Shown: positions 42,851 to 49,913 of the stretch, in pieces
Position numbering within the stretch: position 1 is the first letter of the stretch
Layout of the letters: each line of letters begins with the position of its first letter
Source: Lewinellaceae bacterium
GTDB taxonomy: Bacteria; Bacteroidota; Bacteroidia; Chitinophagales; Saprospiraceae
Direction of reading: 5' to 3'
Length of the DNA: 64,000 bases
NCBI GenBank assembly: GCA_020636095.1
Contig: JACJYN010000005.1
Location: 558,001 to 622,000, forward strand
The notes under the pieces: generated by a model
The model's database searches: none
Seen by the model: the letters and a program-made list of their open reading frames with translations, nothing else
What the model was told of the DNA's origin: nothing
Made by a program: the position numbers and the translations under genes

Positions 42851-44482
42851 TCATTTCTCCTCTTTTTTTCCCTCATACTTTTGCTGCATACAAGCTTTGA
42901 TAAAGGCTACAAAGAGCGGATGCGGTGTCTCTACCGTGCTCTTAAGTTCCGGGTGGAACTGAACGCCCACGAACCAGGGGTGGTCTTTGAGTTCTACGAT
43001 CTCAACCAGGCTGGAATCCGGATTGATGCCCGACGGGATCAGTCCCGCCTTCTCCATTGATTCGAGGTAAGCGTTATTGAACTCATAACGGTGGCGGTGG
43101 CGCTCACTGATCTTGATGTGGCCATAAGCCGCCATTGCTTTGGAGCGGCGGCGGATTTCACAGGCGTAGGCGCCCAGGCGCATAGTACCTCCTTTCTTGG
43201 TGATCTGCTTCTGTTCAGGCATGAGGTCGATGACCGGGTCCTTGGATTTGGGAGCTACCTCAGTGGAGGCGGCATTTTCCAGCCCCATCACATGCCGGGC
43301 AAATTCGACCACAGCGCACTGCATGCCCAGGCAGATGCCAAAGAAAGGAATATTGTTCTCCCGCACATAACGGATGGCCTTGATCTTACCCTCAATACCC
43401 CGTTCCCCAAAGCCGGGAGCAACCAGGACGCCGTCCAGCCCTTCCAGGCGCTTGGCAACTTCTTCGTAGCTGTTTTCCAGGTGTTCAGAATGGATGGGTT
43501 CCAACTTTACCCGGCATTCATTAACCGCCCCGGCGTGGACGAAGGACTCGTGGATGGACTTGTAAGCGTCCTGCAATTCATTGTATTTGCCCACCAGGCC
43601 GATCTTTACTTCATAGGTAGGCGTCTTTAGCCGGCCCAGGAATTTCTTCCAGGCGCGCAGGTCCGGCTCTTTCCGGTCTTTCAGGCGTAGCTTGGTGATG
43701 GCCACTGTGTCCAGCTTTTCCCGCAGCATGAGCAGGGGCACGTCGTAAATGCTCTCTGCATCGATGGCTTCTATGACGGAACCTACATCCACATTACAGA
43801 AAAGAGCTAATTTCCGGCGGATATCCATGCTGATAGGATACTCGGTCCGGCACACCAAAATATCGGGTTGTATGCCGGTATTGAGCAACTCTTTGACCGA
43901 ATGCTGAGTGGGCTTGGTCTTCAGTTCTTTCGCCGCCCGCAGGTAGGGGATAAGGGTGAGGTGGATGACCAGGCAGTTGTCGGTACCCAGCTCCCAGCGC
44001 AGCTGCCGAAGGGCTTCCAGATAGGGCAGGGATTCGATATCCCCAACCGTACCGCCCAGTTCGGTGATCACAATATCATAATCATTGGAATTGCCCAGCA
44101 GTTGCACCCGGTGCTTGATCTCGTCGGTAATATGCGGGATGACCTGAACGGTCTTACCCAGGTAGTCGCCGGCGCGTTCCTTCTGGATAACCGTCTGGTA
44201 GATCCGGCCGGTCGTCACATTATTGGCCTGAGAGGTTGGCCGGTTTAGGAAACGTTCGTAATGGCCCAGGTCGAGGTCGGTCTCGGCGCCGTCGTCCGTA
44301 ACGTAACACTCGCCGTGCTCGTAGGGGTTGAGGGTGCCGGGGTCGACGTTGATGTAGGGGTCGAACTTTTGAATGGTGACTGCAAAGCCGCGGGCTTGCA
44401 GCAATTTGGCCAGGGATGCGGAGATAATGCCCTTGCCCAGCGATGAGGTAACGCCTCCCGTAACAAAAATGTATTTGGTCAT
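42851..44482 (-). CDS. pyrG: CTP synthase
   Basis: 543 residues; converts UTP to CTP with ATP and glutamine-derived ammonia. The synthetase half starts KYIFVTGGVTSSLGKGIISAS with the P-loop, then DPYINVDPGTLNPYEHGECY and LGGTVGDIESLPYLEALRQL. The C-terminal class I glutaminase has the nucleophile Cys in FFGICLGMQCAVVEFA, the oxyanion segment VAPGFGERG and the His-Glu pair in WFVGVQFHPELKS. Length and motifs are complete. Confidence 0.97.
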   Translation of the reverse strand: MTKYIFVTGGVTSSLGKGIISASLAKLLQARGFAVTIQKFDPYINVDPGTLNPYEHGECYVTDDGAETDLDLGHYERFLNRPTSQANNVTTGRIYQTVIQKERAGDYLGKTVQVIPHITDEIKHRVQLLGNSNDYDIVITELGGTVGDIESLPYLEALRQLRWELGTDNCLVIHLTLIPYLRAAKELKTKPTQHSVKELLNTGIQPDILVCRTEYPISMDIRRKLALFCNVDVGSVIEAIDAESIYDVPLLMLREKLDTVAITKLRLKDRKEPDLRAWKKFLGRLKTPTYEVKIGLVGKYNELQDAYKSIHESFVHAGAVNECRVKLEPIHSEHLENSYEEVAKRLEGLDGVLVAPGFGERGIEGKIKAIRYVRENNIPFFGICLGMQCAVVEFARHVMGLENAASTEVAPKSKDPVIDLMPEQKQITKKGGTMRLGAYACEIRRRSKAMAAYGHIKISERHRHRYEFNNAYLESMEKAGLIPSGINPDSSLVEIVELKDHPWFVGVQFHPELKSTVETPHPLFVAFIKACMQQKYEGKKEEK

Positions 44483-44721
44483 AGTTTATCTTTGGCGATG
44501 AACAGTTGGCGCCTGGCTGGAACAGGGTTGAATGTGCCGCCTGTTCTTTGCGGAATAGGCCTGCCGTGGCCACCTACTGTAGTGCTTGTTACGGGATGCA
44601 AAGTTACGGATTGTAAATGGGAATATTAGGGCCCGTCTGGGCTTTTATGGCCTGGATGGGCAAAGAAATATATTACGCTTATATTTAATTCTTTGAATGT
44701 GAAAGAAAAGGTGGATGAAAA

Positions 44722-44820
44722 TTAACCGCTGCCCAGGTATTGCACCAGCAGTACGATGCCGGTGACGATCGCCAGGCAGAGCAAACAAACCAGAACGAAT
44801 TTCAGTGCTTTTGATTTCAT
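44722..44820 (-). CDS. Candidate 32-residue membrane peptide
   Basis: A short minus-strand frame encodes MKSKALKFVLVCLLCLAIVT followed by GIVLLVQYLGSG: a basic start, one 20-residue hydrophobic helix with two cysteines and a short tail. It stands alone in the 511-bp gap between pyrG and the PNGase F-like gene. Composition fits a genuine single-pass peptide, but there is no homology evidence. Confidence 0.45.
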   Translation of the reverse strand: MKSKALKFVLVCLLCLAIVTGIVLLVQYLGSG

Positions 44821-44836
44821 GTTTCAAAGGTAACTA

Positions 44837-44944
44837 TTTAGGTGTTTCGGTTGTATGGTGTTCCGGTATTGCGGCCGGAGGCTCACAGAGGCCCTGCAAC
44901 TGCCTGGCCACAAAACCATAATGCCGGAATACCATAATACCTAA
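44837..44944. repeat. Imperfect inverted repeat
   Basis: TTTAGGT (44837) and ACCTAAA (44938) bound related inner arms (TATGGTGTTCCGGTATTGCGGCC against the complement of GGCCACAAAACCATAATGCCGG). It lies between the small-peptide start and the end of the PNGase F-like gene. Similar in size to the other palindromic elements here. Confidence 0.5.
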
Positions 44945-44993
44945 ACAGGTACATTCAAAGATAATCAGGAGCGCCTCCACATTTATCGGCCGT

Positions 44994-47237
44994 TCACCGC
45001 ACCACCACCCTTTTCACCGCTGTGCCCGCTTCCGTTGTGATAGCCAGGTGGTACAGGCCGGCCGGCTGCCCTGTGAGGTCAACCGGCAGCAGCAAGCCGG
45101 GCCAGCCGTCGCGCTCACCGGAGTCATAGACGAGCTGGCCGGTAGGGCTGAACAGGCGCAGGCGCAGGTTGCGGAAATGGGCCTGTTGTTCTACAGTGAA
45201 GCGCCCTGTGGCGGGGTTGGGATAAAGGGAAAAGCCCCGGCTGACTTCCGGCTCAAAAAGCTTTTCACGAGTATCGGTCAGTACGTTTTGCCCGATGGGC
45301 TGGTTGCTGTAAGTGATCAGGTTGGTAGCCATCTCCAGGTGAGGGTTGAAGCCGTCGTTGCAGTTGGGGCAGGTGGCGCCGCTGACGCAGCCCGGGTTAT
45401 TGACGTGGCACTGGTCTACGTAGTTGGGGTACATGCGGTAGAAAAGCTCCTGTTGCCCCTGGCCGATATAGGGCGACATATCGTATTCAAAGAAAGGAGA
45501 GATGGCGCCGGGGCACCAGCCGGCGCGGTTGAACCACCAGGTGCCATCCTGGGGGGAGCAGCCATCCGGGTTGGGGTCGCACTGCGTCCAGTTGTGGTGC
45601 GCAAAAGTTTCCTCGCCGTTGATCAGTATGTGGTGGGTAGCGTTATAGAATTCGGCGGCATTGAGGCTGTTGTTCTCCCCCCAGCCATGGCCGGTGCCGA
45701 CCAGATGCAGTTTGGCGGCCTGTACTTCCGGCAGGATGTCCACCAGAAACGTATCGGCGGGTTGGCGGTTGGCAGGGTCGCCGAAGGGATGGTAGCCATA
45801 CCACAGGCGTTCCACTTTGCTGTAGCGGTAGGGCGCAGCGCCCGCCTCAAAGTCAAGGTCCAGCGTTACTGCCCAGCCTCGCTGAAAGGTGCCGATGCGC
45901 ACCCGCATTTCAGGATTTCCCTGCAACAGAGAAATATAGCCGGTAAGGTCTATGGTATGTTCGCACTCCACACCGTAGGGCGTAATGTAACGAATGATCT
46001 CCACCCAGGCTCCGGCGGGGTCGCGAACCTCGACATGCGCGAGGCGGTCCCAGTCATCACAGCCGATGCCCGGGCAGTTGATGTTAAGCGTACCCGTAAT
46101 CTTGCTGAAGGCGCCCAGGTTGCCAGGCATCTGGTAATGATCGGCATAGGAGAAATTGACAAAAGCAATGACCTCATCGCGGTCGAAAGTCCGCAGGGAA
46201 ACATTGCCGGTTTGGCTAACCACCTCAAAGTCTAGGGTCGTCACTTGGGTATTCCCATTGCTGGCCACCACTCTCGACGTCAAGGTATGGGCGCCGTAGC
46301 CGGCCGGCGTCCAGTAAGCATAAACATGGTTATCGAGGCCTTTGATGAATTCGATGGGCTCCCCATCTACTTCCAGTTCCACGGATTCTATGGAGAACCA
46401 CTGAGGGTAAGCAATCCGCCCCCGGGCGCCCAGCGTCATCTGCCCCAGTTCCGGCATTACCATAGGGTAGGAAGAGCCGGGGCTGGTGATAATCGCCTCG
46501 GGGAAAACGTCGGCGGGGTTGACCGCCTCGAACGAGCGCTCGATGGGCTCAGTGGGGAAGTACTCGCTGTTGCCCTCCTGGACGGCGCGTACTACCACCG
46601 TTCCTCCCTCGCCGGTAAGGCTGAGCAGGTTGCCGGCTACCGTTGCGGGCCCCGAAACGATGGTAAAGGATACGGGCAGGCCGGAAGTAGCACTCGCCGA
46701 CAGCTCAAAAGGTTCGTCGGTAGAAAGGCGGCTGGCCAGGGGGGGGAAAGACAATACCTGGTAGGGCGCCTCAATGGCTCCATAGAGCGCCACCTCTTTG
46801 AGGATATAGCCTTCATTAATATTGGCGCGCTGCTGCGCATAGATACGTACATAGCGGCCATACCAGTCCAGTTCGTCCAGCAGAAAGGCAGTAAGGTTAT
46901 TGCCGGGGAAAGCCTGCCGGGTTTCCCAGTCCTCAGCATTGTCGGAAGTCTGTATTTCAAAACCGGCGGCATAGAAGGTGTCATCCCATTGAATGGTGAC
47001 TGCACATATTTTGTGTACAATGCCAAGGTCTATGTAAGCCCACTGTGGGTCAGCCCTTTCACTCACCCATTGGGATTCCACGTTGCCATCTACTATGCTG
47101 GCCGGCGAACCGGACAAGGTGGACGAAGCCGTCACCGGCCTTCCCTGGGAGATGTTCTGGTCGAAGCACTGAGCATGGGAAAGCATGGGATAACAAAGCA
47201 GGAGCAAAAAGAGCAGGTTGTAACGAAGGGTTGCCAT
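44994..47237 (-). CDS. Secreted PNGase F-like protein with F5/8C domain and T9SS tail
   Basis: 747 residues. A signal peptide (LLFLLLLCYPMLSHA) is followed by an F5/8 type C (discoidin) domain, residues about 28-155 (SIVDGNVESQWVSERADPQW, YGRYVRIYAQQ), an Ig-like segment (PLASRLSTDEPFELSASATS), and from about 340 a region like peptide-N-glycosidase F: NCPGIGCDDWDRLAHVEVRD carries the equivalent of the PNGase F catalytic aspartate, followed by IIRYITPYGVECEHTIDLTG and the second jelly-roll GTGHGWGENN...AAEFYNATHHILING. The last 75 residues (SLYPNPATGRFTVEQ...GLYHLAI) form a type A sorting domain. It may release N-glycans from proteins outside the cell; activity is inferred. Confidence 0.85.
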   Translation of the reverse strand: MATLRYNLLFLLLLCYPMLSHAQCFDQNISQGRPVTASSTLSGSPASIVDGNVESQWVSERADPQWAYIDLGIVHKICAVTIQWDDTFYAAGFEIQTSDNAEDWETRQAFPGNNLTAFLLDELDWYGRYVRIYAQQRANINEGYILKEVALYGAIEAPYQVLSFPPLASRLSTDEPFELSASATSGLPVSFTIVSGPATVAGNLLSLTGEGGTVVVRAVQEGNSEYFPTEPIERSFEAVNPADVFPEAIITSPGSSYPMVMPELGQMTLGARGRIAYPQWFSIESVELEVDGEPIEFIKGLDNHVYAYWTPAGYGAHTLTSRVVASNGNTQVTTLDFEVVSQTGNVSLRTFDRDEVIAFVNFSYADHYQMPGNLGAFSKITGTLNINCPGIGCDDWDRLAHVEVRDPAGAWVEIIRYITPYGVECEHTIDLTGYISLLQGNPEMRVRIGTFQRGWAVTLDLDFEAGAAPYRYSKVERLWYGYHPFGDPANRQPADTFLVDILPEVQAAKLHLVGTGHGWGENNSLNAAEFYNATHHILINGEETFAHHNWTQCDPNPDGCSPQDGTWWFNRAGWCPGAISPFFEYDMSPYIGQGQQELFYRMYPNYVDQCHVNNPGCVSGATCPNCNDGFNPHLEMATNLITYSNQPIGQNVLTDTREKLFEPEVSRGFSLYPNPATGRFTVEQQAHFRNLRLRLFSPTGQLVYDSGERDGWPGLLLPVDLTGQPAGLYHLAITTEAGTAVKRVVVR

Positions 47238-47285
47238 ATCCGGTTGTATTAAGTTTTTTATCGAAAGTTTAAAATTGAGAATTCC

Positions 47286-47398
47286 GGCTACCGTTCCAGT
47301 GTTGGACGAGTTCGCGGTTCGGTATTCGCTGTTCGCAACCGCGGCAGGCTGCCTGGGCTTACCTGCTTCTAACCGTGTCCAACCTTAGACCGGTAGCC
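47286..47398. repeat. 113-bp dispersed repeat, copy 2
   Basis: Second copy of the repeat at 32902-33014, same orientation, with GGCTACC...GGTAGCC ends. First of four palindromic units packed into the gap 47238-48081. Confidence 0.85.
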
Positions 47399-47470
47399 AG
47401 AATTCCAAGTAGCGATAAAGATAGGAAATGAGAAACAATCAGAGTGGCCGGGCCGCTGCGTTTGCGTATA

Positions 47471-47663
47471 AGAGTATGTTCAAAATTCAATTAATGGCCT
47501 CCAAGCGGCAAATTTTGTTCCAAACGGCGTTAAATTTTTCGCCGGATTGCCGTCCGTCGCCAAAGGCTATGGCCGGCGGAGACCGCATCCGGCTGCAAAA
47601 TTTGCCTTGTCTGAAATAAAATTTTCTCGCTTTCGACTCATCATTGAAATTTGAACATACTCT
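47471..47663. repeat. 193-bp MITE-like element, AGAG-TGTTCAAA termini
   Basis: AGAGTATGTTCAAAATTCAAT (47471-47491) is complementary, with one mismatch, to 47643-47663. An inner repeat GGCAAATTTTG / CAAAATTTGCC makes it doubly palindromic. Solitary ends of the same type occur at 15018, 22928 and 26813. Confidence 0.8.
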
Positions 47664-47718
47664 AAATAAATAGCAAGGCAATCTATTCGCACAATTGCAC
47701 CTGTTTTAGCGTTACTAT

Positions 47719-47887
47719 ACTAGTACACTGTAAACTAAGTAGCGTCCGGTTTTGGCAGTGCCTTTTGACGGAATACTGCGTTGCTCGATCGATCAGGTAG
47801 CTACGGCTACCCTCACTCCTCGCGCCTTGCCTTCCGCCAAAATGCCCATCCCAAAACACGAAAGAACTTAATTTACAGTGTACTAGT
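47719..47887. repeat. 169-bp palindromic element with TAGC..GCTA core
   Basis: ACTAGTACACTGTAAACTAAGT (47719-47740) matches the complement of 47866-47887 with one mismatch. The centre contains GGTAGCTACGGCTACC. It shares its last five bases with the next element. Confidence 0.8.
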
Positions 47888-48052
47888 AGTCTGTCAAGCT
47901 CAAATTGACGGGTAATCTGTGGCGTCTTTTGTCCCAGCTCTGCGTCGCCTCCTCACCTTGGTAGCTGTGGCTACCAGGCTCCGGGGGCTTCTTGATCTGA
48001 ACCAAAATCCGCTAACACCTTACCCGTCATTTAAACGTTGACAGACTACTAG
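47883..48052. repeat. 170-bp palindromic element adjoining the previous one
   Basis: CTAGTAGTCTGTCAA (47883-47897) is exactly complementary to the end at 48052, extended by GACGGGTAA / TTACCCGTC. The centre contains GGTAGCTGTGGCTACC. It ends 30 bp before the coiled-coil gene. Confidence 0.8.
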
Positions 48053-48081
48053 CTGAAATTTCAAAACAAAAACAAAAAACT

Positions 48082-48705
48082 ATGTCAGAGAAGAGCTTTC
48101 AAGAGAAAATAGAAGACCGTTTGCACAGTTGGAAGAGAGAACTGGAAGAACTACAGCTACAACTCCACCTGGGCGCCAGGGAAGCCGGAGAGAAGCTCGA
48201 AGAGCAGAAAAAGCGCCTGCGCTCCTGGATGGATGAAAACCAGGGCCGCTTCAAAGAAATCGAAGAAGAAGTGGGCGAGGAGGCCAGGGAGTTCAAACAG
48301 AAATTCAACGAGTTGCTGGAGAAACTCAAGCGGGCGCCGGCAAAAACGGAAGAAGAAGCGAAAAACCAGGAGGCAGAGCTGGCCGCCACCATGGATACCC
48401 TGAAGGAAGAGGCCGAAAAGATCGAAGAGACGGGCAGTGAGAAGGCCGCAAATATGATGGATGATCTGCAGGACCGCATGACTCGCTTCCAGGCTCACCT
48501 GCAAGTCCTTACCGCTCATTATGCTGAAGAAGCGGCCGAAGAGTGGAAGGAATTTCGGGAAGAGGCCCGCGAGAAGATCGAAAAGTTGAAGGATAAAACC
48601 GGCGATTGGCAGCAGGTAGCCGGTGAAGAGTGGAAGGAATGGCGCGGTGAGATCAACAAAGCCTTCAGTAACCTGTCCAGCGCTTTTAAGCGGGATAAGA
48701 AATAA
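48082..48705 (+). CDS. Coiled-coil, charged helical protein
   Basis: 207 residues with no cysteine, almost entirely Glu/Lys/Arg/Ala-rich heptads, for example HSWKRELEELQLQLHLGARE, EEVGEEAREFKQKFNELLEK and EEWKEFREEAREKIEKLKDK. No signal peptide. It has the low-complexity amphipathic look of LEA-like or apolipoprotein-like helical proteins, perhaps involved in stress protection or membrane association; function is not established. It sits downstream of the palindrome nest and upstream of the first phosphate-box array. Confidence 0.7.
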   Translation: MSEKSFQEKIEDRLHSWKRELEELQLQLHLGAREAGEKLEEQKKRLRSWMDENQGRFKEIEEEVGEEAREFKQKFNELLEKLKRAPAKTEEEAKNQEAELAATMDTLKEEAEKIEETGSEKAANMMDDLQDRMTRFQAHLQVLTAHYAEEAAEEWKEFREEAREKIEKLKDKTGDWQQVAGEEWKEWRGEINKAFSNLSSAFKRDKK

Positions 48706-48780
48706 ACGGGACGAATCCGGAGATTTAACATCGGCAAAACTGTTTTTCCCAAACTAATTTTCATTTTTCTGCGTTCTATG

Positions 48781-48819
48781 TTAACTCAGTGTTAATTTAT
48801 TCTTAACTTAGAGTTAACA
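48781..48819 (+). promoter_or_regulatory. Pho-box-like array of four 11-bp direct repeats
   Basis: TTAACT (48781), TTAATT (48792), TTAACT (48803) and TTAACA (48814) are spaced exactly 11 bp, each with a 5-bp spacer. A weak fifth unit (TTGGTA) follows at 48825. The array ends 45 bp before the retropepsin gene. Same hexamer, period and relative orientation as the arrays at 54454 and 58267. This is the arrangement of OmpR/PhoB-family operators, and the hexamer matches the Bacillus PhoP consensus TT(A/C/T)A(C/T)A. Confidence 0.75.
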
Positions 48820-48863
48820 TTGAGTTGGTAACCGAATTGATTGGACGCGGAAAACGAATAACT

Positions 48864-49832
48864 ATGAGATGGAAGATTGGGATAAGCATAGGCATGATAG
48901 CAGGGGCGTCATTGTTGTCATCGGTGTGTGCTCACACACAGGCCAGGTATTCTGAAAACACCTATTACGCCGCGAGTAAAGAAGCCCTTCAACTGCCGAA
49001 AGCCGTCAATTTCACAAGCGTTCCCTACGAATTGGTAAATGGGATGATTTTAGTCCAGGCCGAAATAGAAGGCCAACAGGGAAATTTCATTCTCGACACG
49101 GGGGCTCCAACTCTTATCGTGAATGGAACCGGAACCGGCGAGCGCTCAGAGGAGTGGCAAAGCGTTTCCAGTGATTTTAATGTTCAGGCTATTCGAGTCA
49201 ATCAATTCAACTGGGCTGGTATTGAGAAGAAAGGCATTGAGGCCATTGCCCTGGATATCAGCCACCTTGAAGAAGTTTACCAGCGAGAACTTCTCGGAAT
49301 AATCGGGTACCAGATTTTCGCCGGGCACGAGATATTGGTCAATGCCAATACCATGCAGATCATAATTTTGGATGGCAAAAAAAACTGCCTCAGCCGGATT
49401 GGGAAACCCATCACTACCATACCATTTAAAATGCAAGACCACCTGCCGGTAATTAAGGCTAAGGTGGGAAACCAAACTTACCTATTCGGTTTTGACAGTG
49501 GTTGCACGGCAAATTTGCTGGATCAGAAATTGCTGGACAAGCTGCCGGAAGGAGCCTTCAATATCCTCGATCATAAGCAATTACAGTGCTTTTCTAAGGA
49601 GCCTCAGGATGTTATGGTCATTGGCACTTCTGCAATTGAACTCGAGAAACTGCCTTCAAAGGCCACAGAATATTTAGTTACGGACCTTTCTCACCTGGAA
49701 GAGTCTGATATCCATATCGATGGCTTTCTGGGATATCCATTTTTTAAGAACCTGACCTTCTCCATCAATTACGCTTCCCATCAACTGAGTATTTGGGAAA
49801 TACATAATGAGGAGGCAGAGGTAATGCCCTAA
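48864..49832 (+). CDS. Retropepsin-like aspartyl protease family protein
   Basis: 322 residues from the ATG at 48864; an apparent start at 48825 is a TTG lying in the operator region. A signal-like N-terminus (IGISIGMIAGASLLSSVCAH) precedes two aspartic-protease lobes: the first has FILDTGAPTLIVNG (Asp78), the second FGFDSGCTANLLD (Asp about 210), and LGIIGYQIFAGHEILVN lies between. Clan AA single-chain protein of the kind often called aspartyl protease in Bacteroidota. Substrate unknown. Its promoter carries the Pho-box-like array, and it converges on the TonB receptor. Confidence 0.85.
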   Translation: MRWKIGISIGMIAGASLLSSVCAHTQARYSENTYYAASKEALQLPKAVNFTSVPYELVNGMILVQAEIEGQQGNFILDTGAPTLIVNGTGTGERSEEWQSVSSDFNVQAIRVNQFNWAGIEKKGIEAIALDISHLEEVYQRELLGIIGYQIFAGHEILVNANTMQIIILDGKKNCLSRIGKPITTIPFKMQDHLPVIKAKVGNQTYLFGFDSGCTANLLDQKLLDKLPEGAFNILDHKQLQCFSKEPQDVMVIGTSAIELEKLPSKATEYLVTDLSHLEESDIHIDGFLGYPFFKNLTFSINYASHQLSIWEIHNEEAEVMP

Positions 49833-49839
49833 TGAGAGA

Positions 49840-49887
49840 GGCGCAAAGCACATAGGAGTATAACACTCCACAGATGTACTTTGCGCC
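49840..49887. terminator. Bidirectional terminator hairpin
   Basis: GGCGCAAAG (49840-49848) pairs with CTTTGCGCC (49879-49887), with inner pairing ACAT/ATGT and GGAGT/ACTCC. It lies between the converging retropepsin and TonB-receptor genes. Confidence 0.75.
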
Positions 49888-49913
49888 CCGGCCACAATAT
49901 CGACTATTGTACT

